Of a stretch of 64,000 nt of DNA, positions 47,346 through 57,300 are shown one piece after another. Below the pieces are notes generated by a model. That model worked only from the letters and a program-made list of their open reading frames with translations. It did no database searches and was not told where the DNA came from. Each line of letters opens with the position of its first letter. The first letter of the stretch is position 1. The translations under genes and the position numbers were made by a program. The stretch spans positions 248,001 through 312,000 of the forward strand of contig NZ_UAWH01000005.1 of NCBI RefSeq assembly GCF_900447045.1, written 5' to 3'. This DNA comes from Clostridium paraputrificum (GTDB taxonomy: Bacteria; Bacillota; Clostridia; Clostridiales; Clostridiaceae).

Positions 47346-49871
47346 ATGGGACTTTTTGGAGGATTGTTCAAGTCATACAGTGAAAGAGAAGTTAATAGAA
47401 TAAAACCTATTGTTGATAAGATTGAAGCTTTAGATGGGTCAATGTCTAAGTTAACAGATGAAGAATTAAAGAATAAAACTGTTGAGTTTAAAGAGAGATT
47501 AGCAAATGGAGAAACTCTTGATGATATACTAGTAGAAGCTTTTGCAACTGTTAGAGAGGCATCTTGGAGAGTTCTTCAAATGAAACATTATAGAGAGCAA
47601 CTTATTGGGGGAATTGTACTTCACCAAGGAAGAATTGCGGAAATGAAAACTGGTGAAGGTAAAACCTTAGTTGCTACATTACCTGCGTATTTAAATGCCT
47701 TATCTGGAAATGGAGTTCACATAATAACAGTTAATGATTATCTTGCAAAAAGAGATATGGAGTGGATGGGACAAATCTACAACTTTTTAGGTTTAACTAC
47801 AGGTGTTATTGTTCATGAACTTACAAATGACCAAAGAAGAGAGGCATATGGTTCTGATATTACTTACGGAACAAATAATGAATTTGGTTTTGACTACTTA
47901 AGAGATAACATGGTTATTTACAAAGAGGAAAGAGTACAAAGACAACTTAACTTCTGTATAGTGGATGAGGTTGACTCTATTCTTATCGATGAAGCTAGAA
48001 CACCACTTATAATTTCAGGAGCAGGTGAAAAATCAACTGAATTCTATAAAGTAGCAGATTACTTTGTAAAGACTTTAAGAGAAGAAGAAGATTATACAAT
48101 AGATGAAGAAGCTAATGCAGTTATGTTAACTGATGCAGGTGTAGAAAAAGCAGAAAGAGCATTTAAGCTAGATAACTATGCAGATGCTGACAATATGGCT
48201 CTTCAACACTATGTAACTCAAGCCTTAAAAGCTAACTACTCTATGAGAAGAGATAAGGATTACATGGTTAAGGATGGAGAAGTTATCATAGTTGATGAAT
48301 TTACAGGAAGACTTATGGAAGGTAGAAGATATTCAGATGGTCTTCATCAAGCTATTGAAGCTAAAGAAGGAGTTAAGATTGCAAGAGAATCTAAGACTTT
48401 AGCTACAATTACATTCCAAAATTACTTTAGAATGTATAATAAATTATCAGGTATGACAGGTACAGCGTTAACAGAAGAAAATGAATTTAGAGAAATTTAT
48501 GGACTAGATGTTATAGTTGTTCCAACACATAGACCAGTACAAAGAGTAGATAATGCAGACCTTGTATTTAAAAATGAAAAAGGTAAGTTTAATGCAATAG
48601 TTGAGGATATAATAGAAACTCATAAGACAGGTCAACCAATTCTTGTTGGTACTGTAAGTATTGAAAAGTCAGAAGAATTATCAAAAATACTTAAAAAGAG
48701 AGGAATTCCTCACCAAGTATTAAATGCTAAGTATCATGAACAAGAAGCAGAAATCATATCCCATGCAGGTGAGTTAGGGATGGTAACTATAGCTACTAAC
48801 ATGGCTGGTAGAGGTACTGATATTAAGCTTGGAGAAGGTGTAGTTGAAGTTGGTGGTCTTAAGATCATTGGTACTGCAAGACATGAGTCTAGAAGAATTG
48901 ATAACCAATTAAGAGGGCGTTCAGGAAGACAAGGAGATCCAGGTTCTTCTACATTCTATATATCATTAGATGATGACTTAATGAGAATCTTTGGTTCTGA
49001 TAAGATTCAAGCAGTTGTTGATAAGATAGGATTAGAAGAAGATGATGCTATAGAAAATAAGATAATTACTAAGCAAATAGAAAATGCTCAAAAGAAGGTT
49101 GAAGGTAATAACTTTAACATAAGAAAAACATTATTAGGATATGATGATGTTATGAATATGCAAAGAGAAGTTATCTACAAGCAAAGAGCACAAGTTTTAG
49201 AAGGCGAAGACTTAAAGGATCAAATTCTAAATATGACTTCAGATGTCATCTCAAATGCCGTATTAAGCCACTTAAATGGTGTTGAGGGTGACGATGTTGA
49301 AGTTGAAATGAAGAAGCTTATAGCATATTTAGATGATATATGTGTTCCAGATAACAGAGTAACTGTTGAAGAATTAATGAAGATTACTAATGATGAAATC
49401 ATTGAAAAGTATAAGAATATAGCAACTGAAATTTACAATGGAAAAGAAGAAGAATTTGGTTCTGAAAAGATGAGAGAAATTGAAAGAGTAATTCTTCTTA
49501 GAACAGTTGATTCAAAGTGGATGAATCATATTGATAACATGGACCACTTAAAGCAAGGTATGGGATTAAGAGCATTTAAGCAACAAGATCCTGTTCAAGC
49601 TTATCAAATGGAAGGTAGTCAAATGTTTGATGAAATGATTCAAGGAATCAAAACTGATACAGTTAAATATATCTTCCATGTTCAAATGGAAAAGGCTCCA
49701 GAAAGAGAAAGAGTAGCTAAGGAAACTTCAGCTGTTCATGCAGGAGCTGATGGGGATTCAAAGTCAACAAAGAGAGAGCCTGTAAGAAAGAAAATAGAAA
49801 TTGGTAGAAATGAACCATGTCCATGTGGTAGTGGTAAAAAGTATAAGAACTGCTGTGGAAGAGAAGCATAG
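47346..49871 (+). CDS. secA: Preprotein translocase ATPase SecA
   Basis: 841 residues. Drives proteins through SecYEG. Motor motifs: [16 protein letters not shown] (near residue 100), [56 protein letters not shown]. The C-terminal zinc tail [14 protein letters not shown] is intact, so it should bind SecB-like partners or lipids. Ribosome site AAAGGATG. Confidence 0.98.
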   Translation: MGLFGGLFKSYSEREVNRIKPIVDKIEALDGSMSKLTDEELKNKTVEFKERLANGETLDDILVEAFATVREASWRVLQMKHYREQLIGGIVLHQGRIAEMKTGEGKTLVATLPAYLNALSGNGVHIITVNDYLAKRDMEWMGQIYNFLGLTTGVIVHELTNDQRREAYGSDITYGTNNEFGFDYLRDNMVIYKEERVQRQLNFCIVDEVDSILIDEARTPLIISGAGEKSTEFYKVADYFVKTLREEEDYTIDEEANAVMLTDAGVEKAERAFKLDNYADADNMALQHYVTQALKANYSMRRDKDYMVKDGEVIIVDEFTGRLMEGRRYSDGLHQAIEAKEGVKIARESKTLATITFQNYFRMYNKLSGMTGTALTEENEFREIYGLDVIVVPTHRPVQRVDNADLVFKNEKGKFNAIVEDIIETHKTGQPILVGTVSIEKSEELSKILKKRGIPHQVLNAKYHEQEAEIISHAGELGMVTIATNMAGRGTDIKLGEGVVEVGGLKIIGTARHESRRIDNQLRGRSGRQGDPGSSTFYISLDDDLMRIFGSDKIQAVVDKIGLEEDDAIENKIITKQIENAQKKVEGNNFNIRKTLLGYDDVMNMQREVIYKQRAQVLEGEDLKDQILNMTSDVISNAVLSHLNGVEGDDVEVEMKKLIAYLDDICVPDNRVTVEELMKITNDEIIEKYKNIATEIYNGKEEEFGSEKMREIERVILLRTVDSKWMNHIDNMDHLKQGMGLRAFKQQDPVQAYQMEGSQMFDEMIQGIKTDTVKYIFHVQMEKAPERERVAKETSAVHAGADGDSKSTKREPVRKKIEIGRNEPCPCGSGKKYKNCCGREA

Positions 49872-49880
49872 AATATGTAT

Positions 49881-49909
49881 AGGCTAACCATTTGATGGTT
49901 AGCCTTTTT
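49881..49909 (+). terminator. Terminator after secA
   Basis: AGGCTAACCA / TGGTTAGCCT, loop tttga, then T run. Confidence 0.9.
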
Positions 49910-49930
49910 AATAGTGAAGGAGATGATTAT

Positions 49931-51032
49931 ATGATAATTGAGCTAGAAAAGGAAATGAGTAAGGTTCCTAGCTTAAAAGAGACTATAGAGGAAATGGGGG
50001 CTTCACTTTGACAAGGAAGCTTTAGAAAAACAATTAAAAGAATTAGAACTTCAAATGCAGGAAAATGGATTTTGGGATGATATAAAAAGGGCAGAAGAAG
50101 TTACAAAAGAAAGTAAAAGAATTAAAGATAAAGTTTCTAGACATGATGATTTTGTAAGAAGAGTTGAGGATATAGATGTTCTTTATGAGCTTATGGAAGA
50201 GGATGATGAAGAGTCAGCACAAGAAATAATCTCTGAAGTAAGGGAATTGGAAAAGGAACTTTATCAATATAAAATAGAGATATTATTATCAGGAGAATAT
50301 GACGGTAATGATGCCATCTTAACTTTGCATGCAGGAGTAGGAGGTTCAGATGCTAATGATTGGACTGAAATGCTTCTTAGAATGTATATAAGATGGTGTG
50401 AAAAGAAAGGGTATAAGGTTGAAACTTTAGACTTATTAGAAGGTGATGAAGCTGGTATAAAGAGCGTTACCCTAAGAGTTAAAGGTGAGAATGCCTATGG
50501 ATATTTAAAAGCTGAAAAAGGCGTTCATAGACTTGTAAGAATATCTCCTTTTAATGCTAATGGTAAGAGACAAACATCCTTTGCTTCACTTGAAGTATTA
50601 CCAGAGCTTACAAAAGAACAAGATATTGATATAAAGTCGGATGACTTAAAGATAGATACTTATAGATCAGGTGGAGCTGGTGGTCAACACGTTAATAAAA
50701 CAGAATCAGCAGTAAGAATAACTCATATTCCAACTGGAATAGTTGTACAATGCCAAAATGAAAGAAGTCAATTTGCTAATAGAGATACTGCTATGGCTAT
50801 GTTAAAGGCAAAGTTAATAGAGTTAAAAGAAAGAGCACATAAAGAAAAAATAGAAGACTTAACTGGAGATTTAAAGGATATGGGATGGGGAAGTCAAATA
50901 AGATCTTATGTATTCCATCCTTATAGCATGGTTAAGGATCATAGAACTAATGTGGAAACATCAAATGTTAATGGAGTTATGGATGGAGATATTGATTTGT
51001 TTATAAATTCATATCTTTCAAGTAGTAAATAA
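49931..51032 (+). CDS. prfB: Peptide chain release factor 2, with programmed +1 frameshift
   Basis: Read as 49931-50008 joined to 50010-51032, giving 366 residues, the normal RF2 length. The first 26 codons end at CTT TGA C (50006-50012); slipping one base at CTT moves into the main frame at GAC. GGGGG at 49996-50000 acts as the internal Shine-Dalgarno. RF2 reads UGA, so low RF2 allows the slip: self-control as in E. coli. RF2-type SPF (VRISPFNANGKRQTS) and GGQ (GGAGGQHVNKTESA) are present. Ribosome site AAGGAG. Confidence 0.96.
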
Positions 51033-51058
51033 ACTCAGATAAACTAAGGAGGCTATAT

Positions 51059-51715
51059 ATGAGAAGGGTGAATGGCGTAATATTTGATATGGATGGTCTT
51101 ATTTTTGATACAGAAAGACTATCATTTAATGCATGGAGAGATATTTGTGCAGAAATAGGATATGAGATGGATAGAGCTTTCTACTGTACTTTAATTGGAA
51201 GAAATCTTAAGGGATTTGGAAAGCTTATGATAGAAAAATTCGGTGAAGATTTTCCGCTAGAAAGCTTATATGAGAAAAAGATAAAGCATCAAATGAAGGC
51301 TATTGAAAAAGATGGTATACCACTAAAAAGAGGAATTCATGAACTTTTAAATTACCTTAAGGAGAATGGGTATAAGGTTGCTGTTGCTACTTCTACTTCA
51401 AGAGATAGAGCAGAGTATTTACTTAAATTAGGCGGTGTATTAGAAAAAGCAGATTATGTTATCTGTGGGGATGAAGTTGTAAATTCTAAGCCAGACCCAG
51501 AGATATTCTTAAAAGCTGCAGAAAAGCTAGGAGTAGAACCAAAAGAGTGTATGGTTCTAGAGGATTCGGGTGCTGGAATAGAGGCAGCTTATAGTGCAGG
51601 AATGTTAGGAGTAAATATTCCAGATATGAAGGAGCCAGATGAAAATATGAAATCTAAATCATATAGAATATGCGAAAGTTTATTAGATGTAATTGATATA
51701 TTAGAAAATGTTTAG
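51059..51715 (+). CDS. HAD-family phosphatase or phosphoglucomutase-like
   Basis: 218 residues. Haloacid dehalogenase fold with cap: catalytic DMDGLIFDTE (Asp11 and Asp13 area), motif II VAVATSTSR, motif III Lys in SKPDPEIF, and motif IV EDSGAGIEAA. Close to the beta-phosphoglucomutase / sugar-phosphatase subgroup; substrate not readable. AAGGAGG upstream. Overlaps the next gene by 8 nt. Confidence 0.92.
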   Translation: MRRVNGVIFDMDGLIFDTERLSFNAWRDICAEIGYEMDRAFYCTLIGRNLKGFGKLMIEKFGEDFPLESLYEKKIKHQMKAIEKDGIPLKRGIHELLNYLKENGYKVAVATSTSRDRAEYLLKLGGVLEKADYVICGDEVVNSKPDPEIFLKAAEKLGVEPKECMVLEDSGAGIEAAYSAGMLGVNIPDMKEPDENMKSKSYRICESLLDVIDILENV

Positions 51716-52265
51716 TATTGATAGTGTATTAGAGATTTTAGGACAATATAGAGAATTTGCAATTTTTATATCAATAATAATTAGTATTATAATTGCTTTA
51801 CTAGGAGTAGTTCCATCCATATTTGTAACTGGAGCTAATATTATATTTTTTGGACCAATTTGGGGATTTATAATATCCTTACTTGGTGAAAGTATAGGGG
51901 GATATATAAGCTTTAAAGTTTATAGGTTAGGTTTAAAAAAAAGTATTACCTCTATATTAGGAAAGTATAGGTTAGTTGATAATTTAGTAAAGAGTAAAGG
52001 GTGGAAAGCTGGTGTTCTTATTTTTGAAGGAAGATTAATACCATTTATTCCTTCAGGATTTATAACTTTAGGAGCAGCATTAAGCAGTGTAAATTCATTT
52101 ATATTTGTTGTAACAACTTTTTTAGGAAAGATACCTTCAATAGCCTTAGAGGCTTTGGTAAGTTATGAATTCATAAATACAAATGAAGGTAGTATTAAAC
52201 TTATAATTACTATAATTGCTTTAATTCTATTATGGTTAACTATTAAAAAAGGAAATAACAGTTAA
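51708..52265 (+). CDS. VTT-domain (DedA/TVP38-like) membrane protein
   Basis: 185 residues with about five membrane segments. VTT signature: VPSIFVTGANIIFFGPIWGF, GESIGGYISFKVYRLG, and FEGRLIPFIPSGFITLGAAL. Members act as lipid scramblases or in membrane homeostasis; the role here is not known. Starts inside the HAD gene, so the two are translated together. Confidence 0.88.
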   Translation: MFSIDSVLEILGQYREFAIFISIIISIIIALLGVVPSIFVTGANIIFFGPIWGFIISLLGESIGGYISFKVYRLGLKKSITSILGKYRLVDNLVKSKGWKAGVLIFEGRLIPFIPSGFITLGAALSSVNSFIFVVTTFLGKIPSIALEALVSYEFINTNEGSIKLIITIIALILLWLTIKKGNNS

Positions 52266-52267
52266 AG

Positions 52268-52299
52268 GGAAGTTATCAAGAGATGACTTCTTTTTTATT
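52268..52299 (+). terminator. Terminator after VTT gene
   Basis: GGAAGTTATC / GATGACTTC, loop aaga, then six T. Confidence 0.85.
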
Positions 52300-52388
52300 T
52301 AACAAATTTGCATAGTATTTACCTATATTAAAAGTTTATAAAAGATATTAATATTTTGTGGTAAAATATGTTTATAGGAGAGGGTGTT

Positions 52389-53096
52389 ATGAGAAAAGCA
52401 GTAGAATTATTAATGAAGAATTTTATGTTGACAGTAGATATGCTAGAACCTATTAGAAGAGGGAGTGCAAAGATTCTTTATTTATCTTCGAAAGGAATAT
52501 TGATATATGAAAAGGTCTCTAAAGCTTATATGATGTATGCATCAGATGAAAAGATAACTAAAAATATAGTTAATATAATTCCTAAAGACGCTGAATTGAT
52601 AGTTGGTCATAAGGAGTTAGATTTTAGGTTGTTAGAAGATAGATTTAAGTTTGATGAAAAGATGGTGTGTTTTAATGTAGTATATAAGAAGGAAGAACCA
52701 ATTGATATTGGAAATTCAGAAGTGACAGTAAAGCTATTATCAAAAGATTATGCTTATAAAGTTAGTGAAGTATATTCTAAATCTACAACTGTATTAGATG
52801 GATATATAGAAGATAGAATAAGAAATGAGGCAGTATATGGAGCTTTTATTGATGGAGATTTATGTGGTTTTATTGGTTATCATAAAGAAGGCTCAATAGG
52901 TATGCTTGAGGTGTTACCTGAATATAGGGGAAGGGGTATAGCATTAAGACTTCAGGCTGTAGCTACAAACAAAAGAATAAAGTCTGGAGCTTATGCTTAT
53001 GGACAAGTTATAGAAGATAACATTAAGTCTTTAAATTTACAGAAGAAATTAGGCTATGACATATCAGATGATAAAGTATACTGGTTGATTAAATAG
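52389..53096 (+). CDS. GNAT-family acetyltransferase
   Basis: 235 residues from ATG 52389 (AGGAGAGGG). N-terminal half of unknown type, C-terminal GNAT domain with the CoA loop VLPEYRGRGIALRLQAVATNK near residue 175-195 and NIKSLNLQKKLGY after it. Acceptor unknown. Stop is 17 nt from the following coiled-coil gene, so probably one transcript. Confidence 0.88.
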   Translation: MRKAVELLMKNFMLTVDMLEPIRRGSAKILYLSSKGILIYEKVSKAYMMYASDEKITKNIVNIIPKDAELIVGHKELDFRLLEDRFKFDEKMVCFNVVYKKEEPIDIGNSEVTVKLLSKDYAYKVSEVYSKSTTVLDGYIEDRIRNEAVYGAFIDGDLCGFIGYHKEGSIGMLEVLPEYRGRGIALRLQAVATNKRIKSGAYAYGQVIEDNIKSLNLQKKLGYDISDDKVYWLIK

Positions 53097-53113
53097 TTAT
53101 AGGGGGGATATAA

Positions 53114-54058
53114 GTGTTTGAAGATATTAATAGAGAACTAAGAGAATGTAAGGATAATATTTTATTAAAGGAAACTTTAGAAGAAAAATTAGTTACTTTA
53201 GAAGATACCTACTATAGAAAGAATAAGGTATTAGAGGGGTTAGAAGAAAAGCTGAATAAAGAGTTTAAGGATGTAGAGAAATTCAATAAAATATCAGTGG
53301 CTAATATAATAAGTACTATATTTAATTATAGGGAAGAAAAGTTATACAAGGAAGAGCAAGAATATTTAGAGGCAAAGTTAAGATACGAAGAATATAGAGT
53401 TACTGTTGAAGAGTTAAAGAATGATTTAGAAACTACAAAAAGTAGAATAAAATCTATTAGTAATTATGAGGAAAGATATGAAGAGCTTATTCAAGAAAAG
53501 TCAGAGCTATTAAAGGGAATAGACTTAAATAAGAGGTTAGAGATTGAAGAAATAGAAGCTTCAATAAACAGATATGTAAAAGAAGGTATAGAGATAAAAG
53601 AAGCAATAGATGAAGCTATTAATTGTGATTTTACAGTTAATTCTGCATTAAAATATCTTAATGATGCATCAGGGTTGGCAACTTGGGATGTATTAGGTGG
53701 AGGAGCTATTACATCTATTATGAAACATGATGCTGTTAACTCAGCTAAAAAAGAAATAGAGAGATTAGGTTATGCTATAACAAAGCTAGAAAAAGAGCTA
53801 AGTGATATTAATATGATAAGTATATCAGGAAATTTTAATAATATAGAATCAAGTTATTTGGTAGATGTATTCTTTGATAATATATTTACAGATATAAGTG
53901 TAAGTAACAAAATAGATTCATCTTTAGGTAGCGTGAGAAATGTAAAAAATAAATTAGATAGATGTAAAGAAGAATTATATGAAAAAGAGAAAAATAATAA
54001 CAAAGAAGTTATTAAGCTTAGAGAAAAGTATAAAGAATTAGTAGAAAGTTATATATAA
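53114..54058 (+). CDS. Coiled-coil protein of unknown function
   Basis: 314 residues from GTG 53114 (AGGGGGGA). Nearly all Lys/Glu-rich heptad helix (about 1-175 and 265-314) around a central segment with LNDASGLATWDVLGGGAI and SIMKHDAVNSAKKEI. I recognise the TWD.LGGG block from other uncharacterised Firmicute proteins but know no function. No signal peptide or membrane span. Probably co-transcribed with the GNAT gene. Followed by terminator and repeat copy D. Confidence 0.82.
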   Translation: MFEDINRELRECKDNILLKETLEEKLVTLEDTYYRKNKVLEGLEEKLNKEFKDVEKFNKISVANIISTIFNYREEKLYKEEQEYLEAKLRYEEYRVTVEELKNDLETTKSRIKSISNYEERYEELIQEKSELLKGIDLNKRLEIEEIEASINRYVKEGIEIKEAIDEAINCDFTVNSALKYLNDASGLATWDVLGGGAITSIMKHDAVNSAKKEIERLGYAITKLEKELSDINMISISGNFNNIESSYLVDVFFDNIFTDISVSNKIDSSLGSVRNVKNKLDRCKEELYEKEKNNNKEVIKLREKYKELVESYI

Positions 54059-54074
54059 GTTTGAATATCAGAAA

Positions 54075-54103
54075 GAGAGAAGTTTTTAAATTTCTCTTTT
54101 TTT
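54075..54103 (+). terminator. Terminator after coiled-coil gene
   Basis: AGAGAA / TTCTCT stem with an A/T-rich loop and seven T, just before repeat copy D. Confidence 0.75.
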
Positions 54104-54145
54104 GCTGTATAGGAAAAATAAAATAAATATCAACCCAACCTTTGT
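54103..54145 (+). repeat. Dispersed repeat, copy D (internally deleted)
   Basis: TGCTGTATAGGAAAAATAA joins directly to AAATAAATATCAACCCAACC and TTTGTG. It has the left and right ends seen in copy B, but the palindrome centre is gone. Confidence 0.65.
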
Positions 54146-54304
54146 GTGTGGTAACAGATTGGTAAATATCTTATATAAAAATAATCTTAAATTATTGATA
54201 GATTTAGAATACATATATTGTAAAATAAAACAAAAATAGTATAATTATAAAATAGAAAAATAAACATGTACTAGCTTAATTGCTATTCATCATTAAAAAT
54301 TATC

Positions 54305-54323
54305 ATTACTTAATTTAAGTAAT
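54305..54323 (+). promoter_or_regulatory. Perfect inverted repeat upstream of the S8 protease gene
   Basis: ATTACTTAA-T-TTAAGTAAT, 9+1+9, 36 nt before the start codon; no T run follows. It could be a repressor operator or an RNA hairpin in the leader. Confidence 0.5.
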
Positions 54324-54358
54324 GTTTATATATAAATATTATTAATGGGGAGGTAATT

Positions 54359-57300
54359 ATGAGGGGGAAAAACAAGAAGTTCTTATCATTGCTTACGGCT
54401 ATTGCGTTAGGAACTACTATGATTCTCGGTAATGGAGTTAAGATTAGTGCTAAAGAAGATTTAGCATCAAAACTTAAATCTGAGTTATTAAAACAGATGA
54501 GAGAATCACAAGGAGAACTTTCAGAGCATAGCAAAGGCCAAAGTGAATTTGGAAAAGACTTTGATGAGAATGGCAATAAGCTAGACGAAAATGAGGAGAT
54601 TAGAGTTATAGTTCAGTTAAAAGATTCGCCTGCTATTATTTCAGAATCTAATGGTTATGATTCTAATGTAAAAACTAAGGAAAACACAGTTAAAGGTGCC
54701 CAACAAAGTGTTATAAAGAAGGTAGAAGCAATAACAGGAACAAAGGTGAAAAGAAGCTTTGGATATTTAGTTAATGGTTTCTCAATAAGTACTACAAGGA
54801 AAAATGTAAATAAAATTAGAGCTATATCAGAAGTTAAGTCTGTAACTGAGGTTAGAAGATATTATCCAACCATGGCATATGCAGATGAGATAACAGGAGC
54901 TACTGGTGTATGGAATGAATTAGGTTATAAGGGTGAAGGAATGGTAGTGTCCATAATTGATAGTGGTATTGATTATAGGCATAAGGATTTAAAGGTTACA
55001 AATAATGATGTTAAGTTAACACAAAGTAATATGAATACTGCTATTGAACAACTTGATTACGGTAAGTACTTTACCAATAAGATTCCATATGGATATAACT
55101 ATGCAGACGGAAATAATGACATTATTGATGTTGGAGCTGCAGGAGAACATGGTATGCATGTAGCTGGAATTGTGGGAGCTAACGGATCCTCAGATGAAGT
55201 AGAAGGATTAATGGGTGTTAAGGGGGTTGCCCCAGAGGCACAACTTCTAGCAATGAAGGTATTTTCTAATAATCCTGAAATAAAAGGAGCATATGATGAT
55301 GATATAATTGCTGCTATTGAAGACTCTGTTAAATTAGGAGCAGATGTAATTAACATGAGCTTAGGATCAGATGCAGGTTTTAGTGATCCTGATGATCCAC
55401 AAGAAGTAGCCATAAAGAATGCTACAGATAAGGGTGTTTTATGTGTAATATCAGCTGGTAATGCACAAGTATCTACAAGTTCAAGCTCATGGGAACAACC
55501 TCATAACTTATTTGGAACTATTGATACAGGTTTAATAGGTTCTCCATCAACAGCTTCTGATGCTTTATCAGTTGCATCCATGGAAAATACATCAGCAATA
55601 GGGCCAGCATTAACTTATACAACAATTGGCAATGCTACTGGAAAAGTTCAATATTCAAAGGTAAGTGGATGCAAGTATGATTCATTATCTAATAACCATG
55701 AATTAGTTTATTGTGGTATAGGTAGCGAAAGTGATTGTACAAACTCAGATGGTAAAATAGCTTTAATTATTAGGGGAGATATAAGTTTTTCAGAAAAATA
55801 TAACAATGCTATAAATGCAGGTGCTTCGGCAGTTATTATATATAACCATGCAGATGGTGGAAATGAAACTATCTCTATGGCAGTTGATAATGTTGTGGCT
55901 GATAAACCTATATTTAGTGTAGGATATTCAGATGGTGAAAAGTTAAAATCTCTAATAACATCAGGGGATAGTACAATAAAGTTTGAGCAAGGTGGAGCGT
56001 TATCAAGCGAAAATATAGATAAGGGTGATATGTCTCAATTTACTTCATGGGGCCCAACATCAAGCCTAGAATTTAAGCCTGAAATAACTGCACCAGGTGG
56101 AGATATTTATTCTCTTGCAAATAATAATAGTTATCAAAGTATGAGTGGTACATCTATGGCAGCACCACATACTTCAGGTGCTCAAGCATTAATTATTCAG
56201 GGCGTTAAAGCTAATGGACTAAATTTATCAGGAAGAGATTTAGTTACATTTGCAAAGAATACTGCAATGAATACATCAGTTCCTATGACTGACAAGTATG
56301 GAAATGGAACAATTCCTTATTCTCCAAGAAGACAAGGAGCTGGGCTTTTACAAATAAGAAATGCAATAAATAATAAGGTAATAGTTACTAATTCTAATAG
56401 ACAAGCATCTGTAGCGTTAAAGGAAATTGGAAATAATACAAGCTTTACCTTAAATTTAAAGAATTATGGAAATGAAGAGATAACTTATTCTATTCCAGAA
56501 GTTAAGGTATATAGTGAGGTAACTGATGAAGTTGGATATATTCATGAAGTTGAACTTGAAGGTGCTTCAATAACTTTTGATAAGTCATCAGTAACAGTAC
56601 CAGCGAATGGAACTGCTACAGTAATTTGCAATTTAAATCTTTCATCAGTTGTTACAGCACAAAAGTTTGTTGAAGGATTTGTAAAATTTGTAGGTAATGA
56701 AAATGTACCTTCTTTAGTAATGCCATTTATGGGCTTCTATGGAGATTGGTCTGCTGAAAAAATAGTAGATGATCCTGAATACACTGATGGATCAACTTCT
56801 AGTATTACTGCAGAAACAGCTTTAATTGGAGTTTCCGGTGAAAATTTATCTTATATTGGAGCAGTTAGCAATGGACAATATACAGTATTTGATAAGAGTA
56901 AGATGGCCTTCTCTCCTAATAATGATGGTACTTTAGATGAAGTAATGCCATATTTATATATGCTTAGAAATTCTAAAGAACTTAAGATTCAAGTTTTAGA
57001 TCAAAATGGAGATATTTTATCTGAAATATATAAAGAAAATAATGTTAGGAAGAATCTTCTTGAAGAATATATTAATGGAACTAGTGGTCCTAAGCTAGTT
57101 AGTGAAGGAGCTTGGGATGGAACATTATATAATATGAATACTGGTAGATATGAAAATGTTGAAGACGGTAATTATTATATTAGAGTAGTTAATAAAGTTG
57201 ATTTACCAAATGCAACACCTCAAAATTTAGATATGCCAATTATGGTAGATACAGTTGCTCCAGAAATAGATATTCTTGGAGTTGAGAGTATTGCAAGTGA

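Noticed and set aside
50055-51032. RF2 starting at the first ATG of the main frame
   Set aside because: It would lose the N-terminal part; the frameshift at 50006-50012 restores a full-length protein.
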